Translations under genes and position numbers: made by a program
Source of the DNA: Rhodopirellula europaea 6C
GTDB taxonomy: Bacteria; Planctomycetota; Planctomycetia; Pirellulales; Pirellulaceae
Assembly: GCF_000338295.1 (NCBI RefSeq)
Contig: NZ_ANMO01000228.1
Span: forward strand, 1 to 54,130
Reading direction: 5' to 3'
Length of the DNA stretch: 54,130 nucleotides
Shown here: positions 15,958 through 24,419 of the stretch, in pieces
Numbering within the stretch: position 1 is the first letter of the stretch
Layout of the letters: every line of letters begins with the position of its first letter
Notes under the pieces: model-generated
Database searches by the model: none
What the model saw: the letters and a program-made list of their open reading frames with translations, nothing else
What the model was told of the DNA's origin: nothing

Positions 15958-17247
15958 TCAAGGAAGACAGCGATTCAATCGCAGTTCGAAATCGTGCAGG
16001 TAGTCTTCCCGCCAACGATTGACCGTTTTCGCACCACGATGAGGACCCTCCGAGGCCCCCATGGCTGGGTCGTCCGTCCACCAATTTGGTAAGTCCGCAG
16101 ATGGTTGATTGGCATGCTTTGGTGACGGGTTCACAACCGTGATCGATCCGCGTTGACCGTCCAGCACTGTTAAGTCGCTCTCGATTCGAAAGTCGTATCG
16201 CTTGGCGGCCTTGGGACAAAACCGAAATCGAACCGTCGAGTCCTCACCAAGGTGACCTTCCAAACGCTGGTTCTCGACCACCAAGACTGCCTTCGATGGA
16301 CGATCGCTTGAATCGATCGCTAGCCCCAACTCCAAAACGCCAAAGATCTCCATTCGATCTTCTTCGACTGGCATACGGTCAAGACGAAGCATCGGTCGTT
16401 CCCAGGCTCGGCCAAAGCGTCCACCCCAGCTTGGCTTGGATGGATCAGATGGGTCCCCGTGCAATAACCAAGCGACCGTGGGTGTGTCACCCATTTTGAT
16501 GTCGGCCATTTGACGCACAAAGAATTCACCGAGTGCTCCTCGGCCTTTGACCTTCGATGCGACGAAGCCTTTGTTGCTCCAGTCACCTGATTGATTCCCG
16601 CCAACAAACCAACCTCGGTAAGTCGAGTTCGATTCGATCATCCACAATTGCGGATGGTTGGCAACGATGTACTGGTACGCGTCGGCCGACCACTTCTTAT
16701 TGGGGCCACCAATCCAGTGCACACGCAACTTCGGCAAGATGCCGGGCGAGTCATGCAGTGCCTGAGCCAGATCCTCCAAACCGCCCCATACCAACACATG
16801 CAGCGGACGCGAATCCTCGCGATTTGCACACTTGATGATCCAGCGAGACCCTTCGGTTGACTTCCGGAAACCCGCGTACGGAGCCCGCTCGATTTCACCT
16901 TGCTTGGTGATTCCGCGGAGTTGATCTGCCGTCGGATAGCCATCGGAATGCTTCCGCAGATTTCGATAGTCCGCTTCATAGCAATCGATCACTCGCAGGA
17001 TATCACTCTTTCGCCCATCACCAAAAGGCGAAGCGATGAGACCTTCGATGTCCAGCACATCCGCATACAACAACAAGTGCACCATCGACTGAAAGTCATC
17101 CGGGTCCGTCCCGCCGATATCAGTCGAAACGATGACTCGATGGCGAACGCTGGAGTCGGGCATCAAAGCGTCCTGTGCGGCAGCGTTAGGGCTTTGAACC
17201 AGCAACGCTCCGAATGAGAGCAAACAGATCAGCAATTGATTGGTCAT
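15958..17247 (-). CDS. Exported DUF1593 (Sde182 nucleoside-hydrolase-like) protein, third copy
   Basis: The 429-residue protein has a signal peptide (about residues 1-25) and then the nucleoside-hydrolase-like core. The acidic cluster is STDIGGTDPDD (Asp43, 48, 50, 51), one residue longer than in the other two copies, followed by QSMVHLLLYAD and, later, LVWGGLEDLAQAL and SWGGRFGRA. The C-terminal region replaces the PKD-like module of the other copies with a different beta-rich insertion and ends HDFELRLNR. It is the most divergent of the three copies and lies last, 422 bases after the ThuA gene, so cotranscription is likely but less certain here. The family is firm; hydrolysis of ribosides is inferred. 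Confidence 0.85.
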   Translation of the reverse strand: MTNQLLICLLSFGALLVQSPNAAAQDALMPDSSVRHRVIVSTDIGGTDPDDFQSMVHLLLYADVLDIEGLIASPFGDGRKSDILRVIDCYEADYRNLRKHSDGYPTADQLRGITKQGEIERAPYAGFRKSTEGSRWIIKCANREDSRPLHVLVWGGLEDLAQALHDSPGILPKLRVHWIGGPNKKWSADAYQYIVANHPQLWMIESNSTYRGWFVGGNQSGDWSNKGFVASKVKGRGALGEFFVRQMADIKMGDTPTVAWLLHGDPSDPSKPSWGGRFGRAWERPMLRLDRMPVEEDRMEIFGVLELGLAIDSSDRPSKAVLVVENQRLEGHLGEDSTVRFRFCPKAAKRYDFRIESDLTVLDGQRGSITVVNPSPKHANQPSADLPNWWTDDPAMGASEGPHRGAKTVNRWREDYLHDFELRLNRCLP

Positions 17248-17669
17248 TTGATCAATTCCACGATGACACGGCAGTAGCGGGTGAGTCGAGGTGAACTATG
17301 GTTTGTGGATGCCACGAAGGGTTGCATCGTACCGGTACGCGGCGGCATCATTATCGGTGCCGGAACGGTGAACGAAGCTCATGATTGTGCCTGGACAATT
17401 ATTCGTACCGTTGGGAAGCGAAAGGCATGAGACAGTTTCTAAAACGGAGGGCGCTTGCCTCTTTAACAGTTTTGGTCGTGAAATCCATTCTTGCGGCAAA
17501 TGTTGTTTGCTAAACCTTCCGGCACCACCAGTTCGTTTCGTCAATTTCTAAGCTTGAGCGTCCTTCAGTTCGTAAAAACTCGTCCCCTGCTCATGCCCAA
17601 TTTTGACGTTGTCTTCGGGATCGGCAGCGGCACCGGAACCTCGCTCCGGGCTAGTGAATGAGTAATGAA
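17248..17669. other. Gene-free gap inside the operon
   Basis: Frames on the minus strand at 17296-17544 and 17548-17669 have Asn, Arg and Ser-rich composition without a recognisable motif, and I do not call them genes. A promoter for the last DUF1593 gene could lie here. I see no strong hairpin. Confidence 0.35.
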
Positions 17670-18587
17670 CTATTGACGAAGTGAGGTGTGATCTGCGGTT
17701 GGAAAATCCTCTGGAACCTTTTGGGTGACTGTTCCGGTAGCTGCCCACTCCGTGCCACGCTGGAGAGTCGTGATGAACCCGACACACTGCAGCGAGTCGA
17801 CCGGTTCCGTTTGATTGGGAGCGACGTGCCCGAGCGTGGTGTGAAAGACACGGCCCTTTCCGTACTGGATCGTCATCAAGATAGGCTCGTTCTCGCCGGT
17901 TCCGTTGCGCATCGACGTGACTGCCGACGCGGTCGCCAGCACGGTCAAATCATTTGCGGGTCCGCGAAGTTGCGAATACAGCTCGTCGTTTGCATGCATC
18001 CACATCGATGGCAACCCCTTCATGATCGGATGATCCGGTGCACGGGAGACGACCGGAAAGTCATGACGGGACGGGTGCACGGCGGTACCTGAAGACATGT
18101 CCAAGACAGTCTTTCCGTCCCGCCAACGAACCTTCGGCCCCCACTCTTCCGTGCGTCCCCCCCAGCCGCCCAACCCGGTCATTTCAAGGAAGGCTTGCCA
18201 CTGCGGGAATGCGTTGTTGGTTGCGTGAACGACGACCAAGCCACCTCCCTGTTTCATGTACTCTTCAAACGACTTCTTCGTGGCATCGGGCCAATCGTCG
18301 CCTTCGTAGTCCAGCAACACCGCGTCGTAGTCGCTCCACACCGGATCGAACCCTGACATGTCTTCGCCTGATGCGGGGGTCGTCAGCGTTTTCACTTCAA
18401 ACAACCCAGCGTCCTTGAGAATTCGTTCGAATGCCGTGCTTTGGACTTGCCAGTTGTGGTACTTGGACGATTGGCCCGTGATCAACAACACGTCAATCTT
18501 CTCTTGCCCAACCGCCGACCTCCCCCACAGCAACGTCACCAACATGCACGAAAGAGTGACAAAACGAAAACGGAATGCACTGTTCAT
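17670..18587 (-). CDS. Exported ThuA-domain protein
   Basis: The 305-residue protein has a signal peptide (about residues 1-28, ending SAVGQ) and then a full ThuA domain, a class I glutamine-amidotransferase-like fold named after a trehalose-utilisation gene. Visible landmarks are VLLITGQSSKYHNW, YDAVLLDYEGDDWP, GGGLVVVHATNNAFP, the GWGGRTEEWGP loop and YGKGRVFHTTLGH. Its activity is not known with certainty; planctomycetes have many exported copies near sugar-degradation genes. The ATG at 18587 is chosen because the signal peptide begins there; a longer frame from 18746 has no such signal. It follows the epimerase by 52 bases in the ribose/DUF1593 operon. Confidence 0.88.
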   Translation of the reverse strand: MNSAFRFRFVTLSCMLVTLLWGRSAVGQEKIDVLLITGQSSKYHNWQVQSTAFERILKDAGLFEVKTLTTPASGEDMSGFDPVWSDYDAVLLDYEGDDWPDATKKSFEEYMKQGGGLVVVHATNNAFPQWQAFLEMTGLGGWGGRTEEWGPKVRWRDGKTVLDMSSGTAVHPSRHDFPVVSRAPDHPIMKGLPSMWMHANDELYSQLRGPANDLTVLATASAVTSMRNGTGENEPILMTIQYGKGRVFHTTLGHVAPNQTEPVDSLQCVGFITTLQRGTEWAATGTVTQKVPEDFPTADHTSLRQ

Positions 18588-18639
18588 GATGCGATAACCT
18601 GTTGTTGAAAGGGATAGGGAAGAACTGCAAAGGAAATCA

Positions 18640-19521
18640 TCACGCGTTTCGCCAGCGTGATTGCGGTGAGAATCCCAGCATCTCTTTTGCCTTGTCGATG
18701 GAATAGAACGTTTCGTATTCACCAAGCTCCCGTCGCTGAGGGACATCGGCGTAGAAATCCTTGATCACTTCGGCGCTCGACATTCCCACCGAAGAATCTT
18801 CGTTGGCAACGTTGAATACCTGATACCCAAGTCCATCGGTCGCCAAAGCACGTTCCACAAAGTGGCTCAGGTCACGCGTGTCGATATACGCGAAGATGTT
18901 GCGACGTCTGCATGAAGCATCGCTGTTCCATTGAGGAACCAATTCCTCGTACTCATGAGGTTCAATCACGTTGTTGATTCGCAAGGCATAGATGTCCGTG
19001 CCCGAACGAGCTTGGAAGCTACGACCGCACGCTTCATTGCAAACCTTCGACATGGCGTAAGCATCATGCGGGACGGTGGGATGCTGTTCGTCCACCGGAA
19101 CATAGTTCGGCTTGACTTCGCCGTGCGCAAAACATACTCCATAAGTGGTCTCGGACGAGGCAAGCAAGATTTTTGGTATGCCAAACTTTACCGCGGCCTC
19201 CAGCACGTTGTATGTCGATGCGGTGTTGATGCGAAAGCATTCTGGGTCGGGACGCAACTGAATGCGAGGAACTGCGGCAAAGTGAACCACCGCATCAAAG
19301 GTGCGCGGGACGTTGGCCGCATCCAAGTCCTCGAAGCCGACGATACCTGACATCGCAGAAAAGACTTGTCCCGCATCGGTGAGATCGACGGTCATGTCCC
19401 AAACGCCGTCAATGTTCGCCGGAACGAGGTCCAGGTTCATCACCGTGTGCCCCTGATCTCTCAGATGAGTCACCACGTGGCGTCCTGCTTTACCTGAACC
19501 GCCGGTGCAAATTATTCTCAT
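18640..19521 (-). CDS. NAD(P)-dependent epimerase/dehydratase (extended SDR)
   Basis: The 293-residue protein starts with the Rossmann glycine motif TGGSGKAGRHV (6-16), has VVHFAAVPR in the middle and the catalytic YAMSK (Tyr and Lys) after an ASSETTYG Ser region. This is the layout of UDP-sugar 4-epimerases and of the uronate dehydrogenase group, which is similar in length (about 265-300) and acts on free sugars. It lies 124 bases after a DUF1593 gene and 52 bases before ThuA, all on one strand. A role in oxidising or epimerising a sugar released by the operon's exported proteins is possible. No signal peptide, so cytosolic. The substrate is not readable. Confidence 0.85.
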   Translation of the reverse strand: MRIICTGGSGKAGRHVVTHLRDQGHTVMNLDLVPANIDGVWDMTVDLTDAGQVFSAMSGIVGFEDLDAANVPRTFDAVVHFAAVPRIQLRPDPECFRINTASTYNVLEAAVKFGIPKILLASSETTYGVCFAHGEVKPNYVPVDEQHPTVPHDAYAMSKVCNEACGRSFQARSGTDIYALRINNVIEPHEYEELVPQWNSDASCRRRNIFAYIDTRDLSHFVERALATDGLGYQVFNVANEDSSVGMSSAEVIKDFYADVPQRRELGEYETFYSIDKAKEMLGFSPQSRWRNA

Positions 19522-19645
19522 GTTGCTTCTTGTTGTTGAGGGCCAAAGTCGTCCGACTGATCCGATTTAAAATTGCGTTTACCCTTCGTCAAGGAGGGGC
19601 GAAGACGGAAAAGAGGCAAATGCGTTCACCAACGGATGGGAGTCG

Positions 19646-20977
19646 CTATCGTACGTTCAGAATCATCCGACGATAGGAATACAAGACCGGCCGACCATCG
19701 TCATACACCTCCAAGATCACGTGGATCGCTTTCTTGGTCGCGTCAATTGGAACGGAGATCTCGGCGGATTCGGAGGATGCGTTTTTAATCGCAACGTCGC
19801 CCTTGTAGGTAGAAGGTTCTTGGTAGATCGACCATGAGTAGCTGACTCTGTCATTATCTGGATCTTTGGTTCCCATCGCGTTCAGCGAGACGCTCGCACC
19901 AGCTTCGACGGATATCTGTTTTACCTTGCGAGTCGTGTCACCATTCAAAACAGCAACTGGATGATGATTGGCGTCCGAGTACTCGTTCGTGACACTCCAG
20001 TCCATTCTAGCCGCGAAGTCGTTGTTATAGCCATTGCTCCAGCGTTTGATCGCTTCGGTTCCATCGGAAGTATTTCCCCACATCTCATACGGATCGAATT
20101 TTCGCTCCTCGTTTTTCACGCCAGACATGCTTTTGATACTGGTCTTCTTTTCGAAGCTGAATCGTCCGCCCCACCCACCTTGATCAATTTGGTCAGGATC
20201 ATTCAAGCCATTTGGGTAGATGTGCATGAAGGCGGGCGAGTCGCCTTCCGTCGCCCACTTTGTGTCCGGGTACACCGCACCGAGTGGCCCATGACTCTGA
20301 ATGTCATTCTTCTGGTAATCACCATTCTTCGGCGGCTGCCAACCGTAAACCTTCGTTGCCCGAATGTAGAAGACTTGCGGGAAATTCTTGGCAATCCACG
20401 CTCCCGCATCATCTTGGCCGAGGATGTCGTAGACTCGAAGCTTCGCGAGAAACTTTTCCAGATCGTCCTTTGATCGTGTCTCGCGGACTTTCCAGATCGC
20501 TTGTGCGACGTTGTTTGTCCCACCCCAACCGCCGATCCAAATTGGGCGTGGGTCATCCTTGTCCGCAGAAGCGATGATCATATCCGATCCAGGTGAATCT
20601 TTGCCGTCGCCAACATCGCTCATGCCATAGCCAAGTTGTCCCATGACTGATATCGACCGCAGATAGTCTGGTGTCGGGAATCCTTCGGCGTGAACATTCA
20701 GGTTGTCGAAGCACTCGCCGTAGGCTTCGACAATCTTGTCCAGCATCTCAGTACTGCTTTGCGTCTTTCTCCAGCATCCCGTTGAAACGACAAGACCCTC
20801 GATATCAAATTCGTTCGCACTGACGAGCAGTCGAACCAGCGACTGATCATCATCCGGATCGGCCCCCAGATCGGTCGTCACAATCATTCGAGGTTTGGCA
20901 TAGTCGGCAGAAGACGCCGTTGTCAGACCGATGAAGAACGAGATCGCAACAGCTCGATATAAAATAGAGTGGATCAT
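19646..20977 (-). CDS. Exported DUF1593 (Sde182 nucleoside-hydrolase-like) protein, second copy
   Basis: The 443-residue protein has a signal peptide (about residues 1-23) and the nucleoside-hydrolase-like acidic cluster TTDLGADPDDDQS (Asp36, 40, 42, 43), then LVRLLVSANEFDIEGLVV. Further shared landmarks are GGWGGTNNVAQA, GGWGGRFSF and NDFAARMDWS. The last 110 residues form a PKD-like beta-sandwich (DPDNDRVSYSWSIYQ), the Sde182 C-terminal module. Known nucleoside hydrolases place calcium with a DxDxGxDD cluster at the same spot. It is 78 bases downstream of the first copy. Export and fold suggest extracytoplasmic cleavage of a glycoside; ribosides are suggested by the operon. Confidence 0.87.
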   Translation of the reverse strand: MIHSILYRAVAISFFIGLTTASSADYAKPRMIVTTDLGADPDDDQSLVRLLVSANEFDIEGLVVSTGCWRKTQSSTEMLDKIVEAYGECFDNLNVHAEGFPTPDYLRSISVMGQLGYGMSDVGDGKDSPGSDMIIASADKDDPRPIWIGGWGGTNNVAQAIWKVRETRSKDDLEKFLAKLRVYDILGQDDAGAWIAKNFPQVFYIRATKVYGWQPPKNGDYQKNDIQSHGPLGAVYPDTKWATEGDSPAFMHIYPNGLNDPDQIDQGGWGGRFSFEKKTSIKSMSGVKNEERKFDPYEMWGNTSDGTEAIKRWSNGYNNDFAARMDWSVTNEYSDANHHPVAVLNGDTTRKVKQISVEAGASVSLNAMGTKDPDNDRVSYSWSIYQEPSTYKGDVAIKNASSESAEISVPIDATKKAIHVILEVYDDGRPVLYSYRRMILNVR

Positions 20978-21056
20978 AGGGGATATTCAACGCTTCAAAT
21001 TCGTTAGAAAGGAATCGGGTTGGGCATTCGATGTTCTTAATTGCAACCGGACATCA

Positions 21057-22502
21057 CTATGGTCGAACCGTCACGATCACACGCTTGTATCGAGTGAGCC
21101 GGGGTGTGCCGCGATCCGTCACTTTCAAGATAAAATGCATCGTCTCAGGCTGGTCAACTTTGGGAGCGTGCCGGGTTACCTGGTAGACGTTTTCCGGAAA
21201 GATTCCAAAGTCGACTTTGATGTCGGAGGACGAACCCGCTTCGGGGTACTGCATCCAGGTGAAGCTCAAGCTGTCACCGTCCGGGTCCGTCGTTCCGCCG
21301 GCGTCGAGCCTGAATGCTTCCCCGGAATCAACGGTGAATGTTTCTGGATGAGAGAGAGCAGGGACGGGCGGATGGTTGGCGTCTTCGTAGCTTGAGAGAC
21401 ACCAATCCATGCGAGCCGCGAAATCGTTCTGGAAATCGTCACGCCATCGCCACAAGGTGACCCGATTGCCCGTGTGAGCCTCGTCGTCGGGACGTTCGGC
21501 ACGCCCGTACTCGCGAATAACGCGAGGTCGATACGTATCGTCGGCGTTCGTCCAAATCGTTCGTGTTTCTGGCTTGATCGGAACGCCGCCCTGAACCTCG
21601 CGGCCGACTTGGATTTCTTCATCGGTTGGTTGGGACAGTTCATACCGTCCGCCCCACCCGCCCCAATCCGGCCGCTCGGGAACATTCAGTCCGTTGGGAA
21701 TCAGGCCGAGATAGGCTGGCGTATCGCCTTCGACTCCCCAAGCGACGTCAGGGTAGGCGGCTCCGAGGGGACCGTGAGATTGCTGGATATTGGTGGCGAA
21801 CCATTCGTTGCTGATCGTTGTATTGTCGATCCCGTCAATGACTTGATTGATTGCTCCCCAAGTCGAACGCTCGTAACGCCCAGGGCTGACGATGTATTGC
21901 AGATTGGGAAATTCGTTCCGCAACCATATGCCCGAATCGTCTTGATCGGAAATCGTGTACACACGCAACTTCTTCACCAGCCGGACGGTTTGCTCCGGCG
22001 AACGTGTTTCGCGAATTCGGAACAATGCTTGAGCCAGCGTGTTCGGGCCGCCCCAAACAGAGATCCAAAGCGGTCGATCGTCATCGTTATCCAGCAGTTC
22101 GATGATGCGGCTCGACCCAGGCGAATCTTTGTCGTCGCCGACGCCCTTCATTCCGTAAAGCGGTAGCCCTTCGGTAACCAGGTCGAGCAACGATTGGACT
22201 GTGGGGAAGTCGGCCTCGTGTTTCAACAGATTGGGTTGGACTTTGCCATACGCGTCGATGACACGTCGAATGGATTCTGGCGCCACTCGATTTTTCTGAT
22301 GCACGGACGTCGTCGCCACAATCGCTTGAATATCGATCGAATTCGCGTAGAGCAACAGTCGAACCAGCGACTGAGTGTCGTCCGGGTCCGCTTCGATATC
22401 TGTTAGCACCACCATCCGTGCCTTCGAAGCGGCACCGTCGTCAGCGATGGCGAGCGAGGATATTGCGAAAAGCACGATCAAAAGTTTGAAGAGGTTGATC
22501 AT
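21057..22502 (-). CDS. Exported DUF1593 (Sde182 nucleoside-hydrolase-like) protein, first copy
   Basis: The 481-residue protein has a signal peptide (about residues 1-20, ending LAIA). The acidic cluster is LTDIEADPDDTQS (Asp35, 39, 41, 42), followed by LVRLLLYANSIDIQAIVA. Shared landmarks are SVWGGPNTLAQALF, DWGGWGGRYEL and NDFAARMDWCLSS. The C-terminal PKD-like module (DPDGDSLSFTWMQYPEAG) ends TRYKRVIVTVRP. Its start codon overlaps the ribokinase stop by 4 bases (ATGA), so translation is coupled to the ribose genes. This overlap is the strongest single link between DUF1593 and ribose use in the operon. Enzymatic activity is inferred, not shown. Confidence 0.88.
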   Translation of the reverse strand: MINLFKLLIVLFAISSLAIADDGAASKARMVVLTDIEADPDDTQSLVRLLLYANSIDIQAIVATTSVHQKNRVAPESIRRVIDAYGKVQPNLLKHEADFPTVQSLLDLVTEGLPLYGMKGVGDDKDSPGSSRIIELLDNDDDRPLWISVWGGPNTLAQALFRIRETRSPEQTVRLVKKLRVYTISDQDDSGIWLRNEFPNLQYIVSPGRYERSTWGAINQVIDGIDNTTISNEWFATNIQQSHGPLGAAYPDVAWGVEGDTPAYLGLIPNGLNVPERPDWGGWGGRYELSQPTDEEIQVGREVQGGVPIKPETRTIWTNADDTYRPRVIREYGRAERPDDEAHTGNRVTLWRWRDDFQNDFAARMDWCLSSYEDANHPPVPALSHPETFTVDSGEAFRLDAGGTTDPDGDSLSFTWMQYPEAGSSSDIKVDFGIFPENVYQVTRHAPKVDQPETMHFILKVTDRGTPRLTRYKRVIVTVRP

Positions 22503-23446
22503 TCAATTGGTCCAGTTTGATTCCAGCGATTGACTTCATCGAGCGACGGAAAGGATGTTTGCGTCCCGATGCGTGTCACCGAGATGGCAGCAACGATTGC
22601 CGCGCGGCTGGCAGCGTCGGACAAAGGCAAACCTTCGGCGAGCGAGACTGCCAATGCACCGGTGAAGGCATCGCCTGCGCCGGTCGTGTCGACCGCTTTG
22701 ACCTGCGTCGCCGGAATTCGAGACATCCCGGAATGGTCGAGAGTCAGAACGCCCTCGCCGCCCATCGTCAGTGCAACCTGCCGAACGCCTCGCTGCATCA
22801 GTGTTTGGGCGGCCAAAACACAATCAGCTTCTGTCTCGACCGCGTTGCCCGTGATTGCGGCAATCTCCGTTTTGTTGGGAACGCATGCATCACTCAACGC
22901 GAGCAATTCATCTGTGACAAGCTTGGCTGGTGCCGGTGTAAGCATCGTGAGCACGTTGGCCGCACGAGCGATCTTGAACGCTTCGATCGCAGCCTCCAAC
23001 GGCGTCTCCAACTGACAGATCACAACGTCGGCTGCTTCGATCGCTGTCTTGGCCGAGCGGACGTCATCCGCGCACAACTCCGCGTTGGCGCCCGCGACCA
23101 CGATGATGCAATTCTCGGCCTCATCATCGACGAGAATGGCAGCCGTGCCAGTCGGTTGGTCTTTGGAGTGACGAATGAAATTGGTGTTGATACCGTCGTT
23201 CTCATACGCATCAATGGCCTGAGTTGCGAAACCATCGTTCCCAACTCGAGCGACAAACGAAACGTCCGCACCGAGTCGCGCTGCAACGACAGCTTGGTTG
23301 GCACCTTTGCCACCCATTCCTTGATGCAACGAGTGTCCCGCGAACGTTTCACCAGGAACGGGAAGCCGTGGCGTGCGGAAAGTGAGATCGACGTTGGCGG
23401 ATCCGACGACGGTGATTTTCGGTCGAGTGGTTTGGGCGTTGTCCAT
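22499..23446 (-). CDS. rbsK: Ribokinase
   Basis: The 315-residue PfkB-family kinase has VGSANVDLTFRT near the start, the first signature GGKGANQAVVAARLGADVSF, and the second signature DTTGAGDAFTGALAVS, in which GAGD carries the catalytic Asp and anion hole. Length and motifs match ribokinases, which make ribose-5-phosphate from ribose and ATP. It lies 1 base after the permease gene and overlaps the first DUF1593 gene by 4 bases. The transporter and RbsD genes beside it support ribose rather than fructose or nucleosides as the substrate. Cytosolic. Confidence 0.92.
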   Translation of the reverse strand: MDNAQTTRPKITVVGSANVDLTFRTPRLPVPGETFAGHSLHQGMGGKGANQAVVAARLGADVSFVARVGNDGFATQAIDAYENDGINTNFIRHSKDQPTGTAAILVDDEAENCIIVVAGANAELCADDVRSAKTAIEAADVVICQLETPLEAAIEAFKIARAANVLTMLTPAPAKLVTDELLALSDACVPNKTEIAAITGNAVETEADCVLAAQTLMQRGVRQVALTMGGEGVLTLDHSGMSRIPATQVKAVDTTGAGDAFTGALAVSLAEGLPLSDAASRAAIVAAISVTRIGTQTSFPSLDEVNRWNQTGPIE

Positions 23447-23447
23447 G

Positions 23448-24419
23448 CTAGCGATCCCTTTGACTCATGCGGTCGACGGCAACGGCGGCAAGGATCACAA
23501 AGCCCTTGACCACTTGTTGCCAAAAAGGGGAAACGTTTAGCAGAAACAAACCGTTGTTCAACACACCGATGATCAGACAACCAAGAACCGTGCCCATCAC
23601 GCTGCCTCGGCCGCCCGACAGCGATGTTCCACCGATTACGACGGCGGCGATGGAATCGAGTTCGTACCCCAATCCAGCGTTGGGTTGTGCAGAATCCAAG
23701 CGAGCCGTGACGATCAGTCCTGCCATGCCGGCAAGCAAGCCTCCCAGCGTGTACACAGCAATTTTGATCCGATCGACGGGCAAACCAGTCAACAAAGACG
23801 CCCTTTCGTTGCCACCCACGGCGTACACATGGCGTCCAAAGCGAGTTTTCCGTGTCAGAGCCACAAACACGCCGACCAATCCGCCGGTGATCCAAACGGG
23901 CACCGGGATTCCAAGAAGCACTCCCGTACCGATGTAACCGAACGATGAACCAAGCCCCGTGACCGGAAATCCCCCGGTCCACAGCATGGTCAATCCGCGA
24001 GCGATGCTGAACATGCCCAGAGTCGCCACAAACGGCGGCAGCTTGAATCGCGTCACCGCGATTCCGTTGAACAAACCCGCTGCGGATCCAACCAATAGCC
24101 CGGACACGATCGAACCTATAACGGTGAACTGCAGCTTCACGCCGAGCGGTTCAATCACGATACCGTTCTTCAGCAACCCAGCGGCGACGGCACCGGACAA
24201 AGCCAGGATCGCTCCGACGGACAAGTCGATTCCACCGGTCAAGATGATCAAAGTCATCCCAATGGAAAGACTCAGGTTGACTGAAATTTGCCGCAGGATA
24301 TTCAGGCCGTTCTCGGGCGTGAAGAAGCTATCGGATAACAAACTCATCGCGATCAGCATCACCGCCAATGCGATCAGCGACTGAAATTTCGCGAGGTGTT
24401 CTCGTTTGTTCTCTAACAT
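23448..24419 (-). CDS. rbsC: Ribose ABC transporter permease
   Basis: The 323-residue membrane protein has eight to ten hydrophobic segments and the BPD_transp_2 signatures GGIDLSVGAILALSGAVAA and, later, VIGGTSLSGGRGSVMGTVLG. These match RbsC of the carbohydrate uptake-2 family, which forms the channel with RbsA at the inner membrane. It overlaps RbsA by 7 bases and is followed after one base by RbsK. Both spacings point to a single transcript with coupled translation. Confidence 0.92.
   Translation of the reverse strand: MLENKREHLAKFQSLIALAVMLIAMSLLSDSFFTPENGLNILRQISVNLSLSIGMTLIILTGGIDLSVGAILALSGAVAAGLLKNGIVIEPLGVKLQFTVIGSIVSGLLVGSAAGLFNGIAVTRFKLPPFVATLGMFSIARGLTMLWTGGFPVTGLGSSFGYIGTGVLLGIPVPVWITGGLVGVFVALTRKTRFGRHVYAVGGNERASLLTGLPVDRIKIAVYTLGGLLAGMAGLIVTARLDSAQPNAGLGYELDSIAAVVIGGTSLSGGRGSVMGTVLGCLIIGVLNNGLFLLNVSPFWQQVVKGFVILAAVAVDRMSQRDR

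Noticed and set aside
17296-17544. 82-residue minus-strand frame between ThuA and DUF1593
   Set aside because: It is within the operon on the coding strand, but has no start context, no hydrophobic core and no known motif. It is left as a gap.
22517-23509. 330-residue plus-strand frame opposite ribokinase
   Set aside because: Antisense shadow; Cys/Arg-rich composition typical of a complementary frame.
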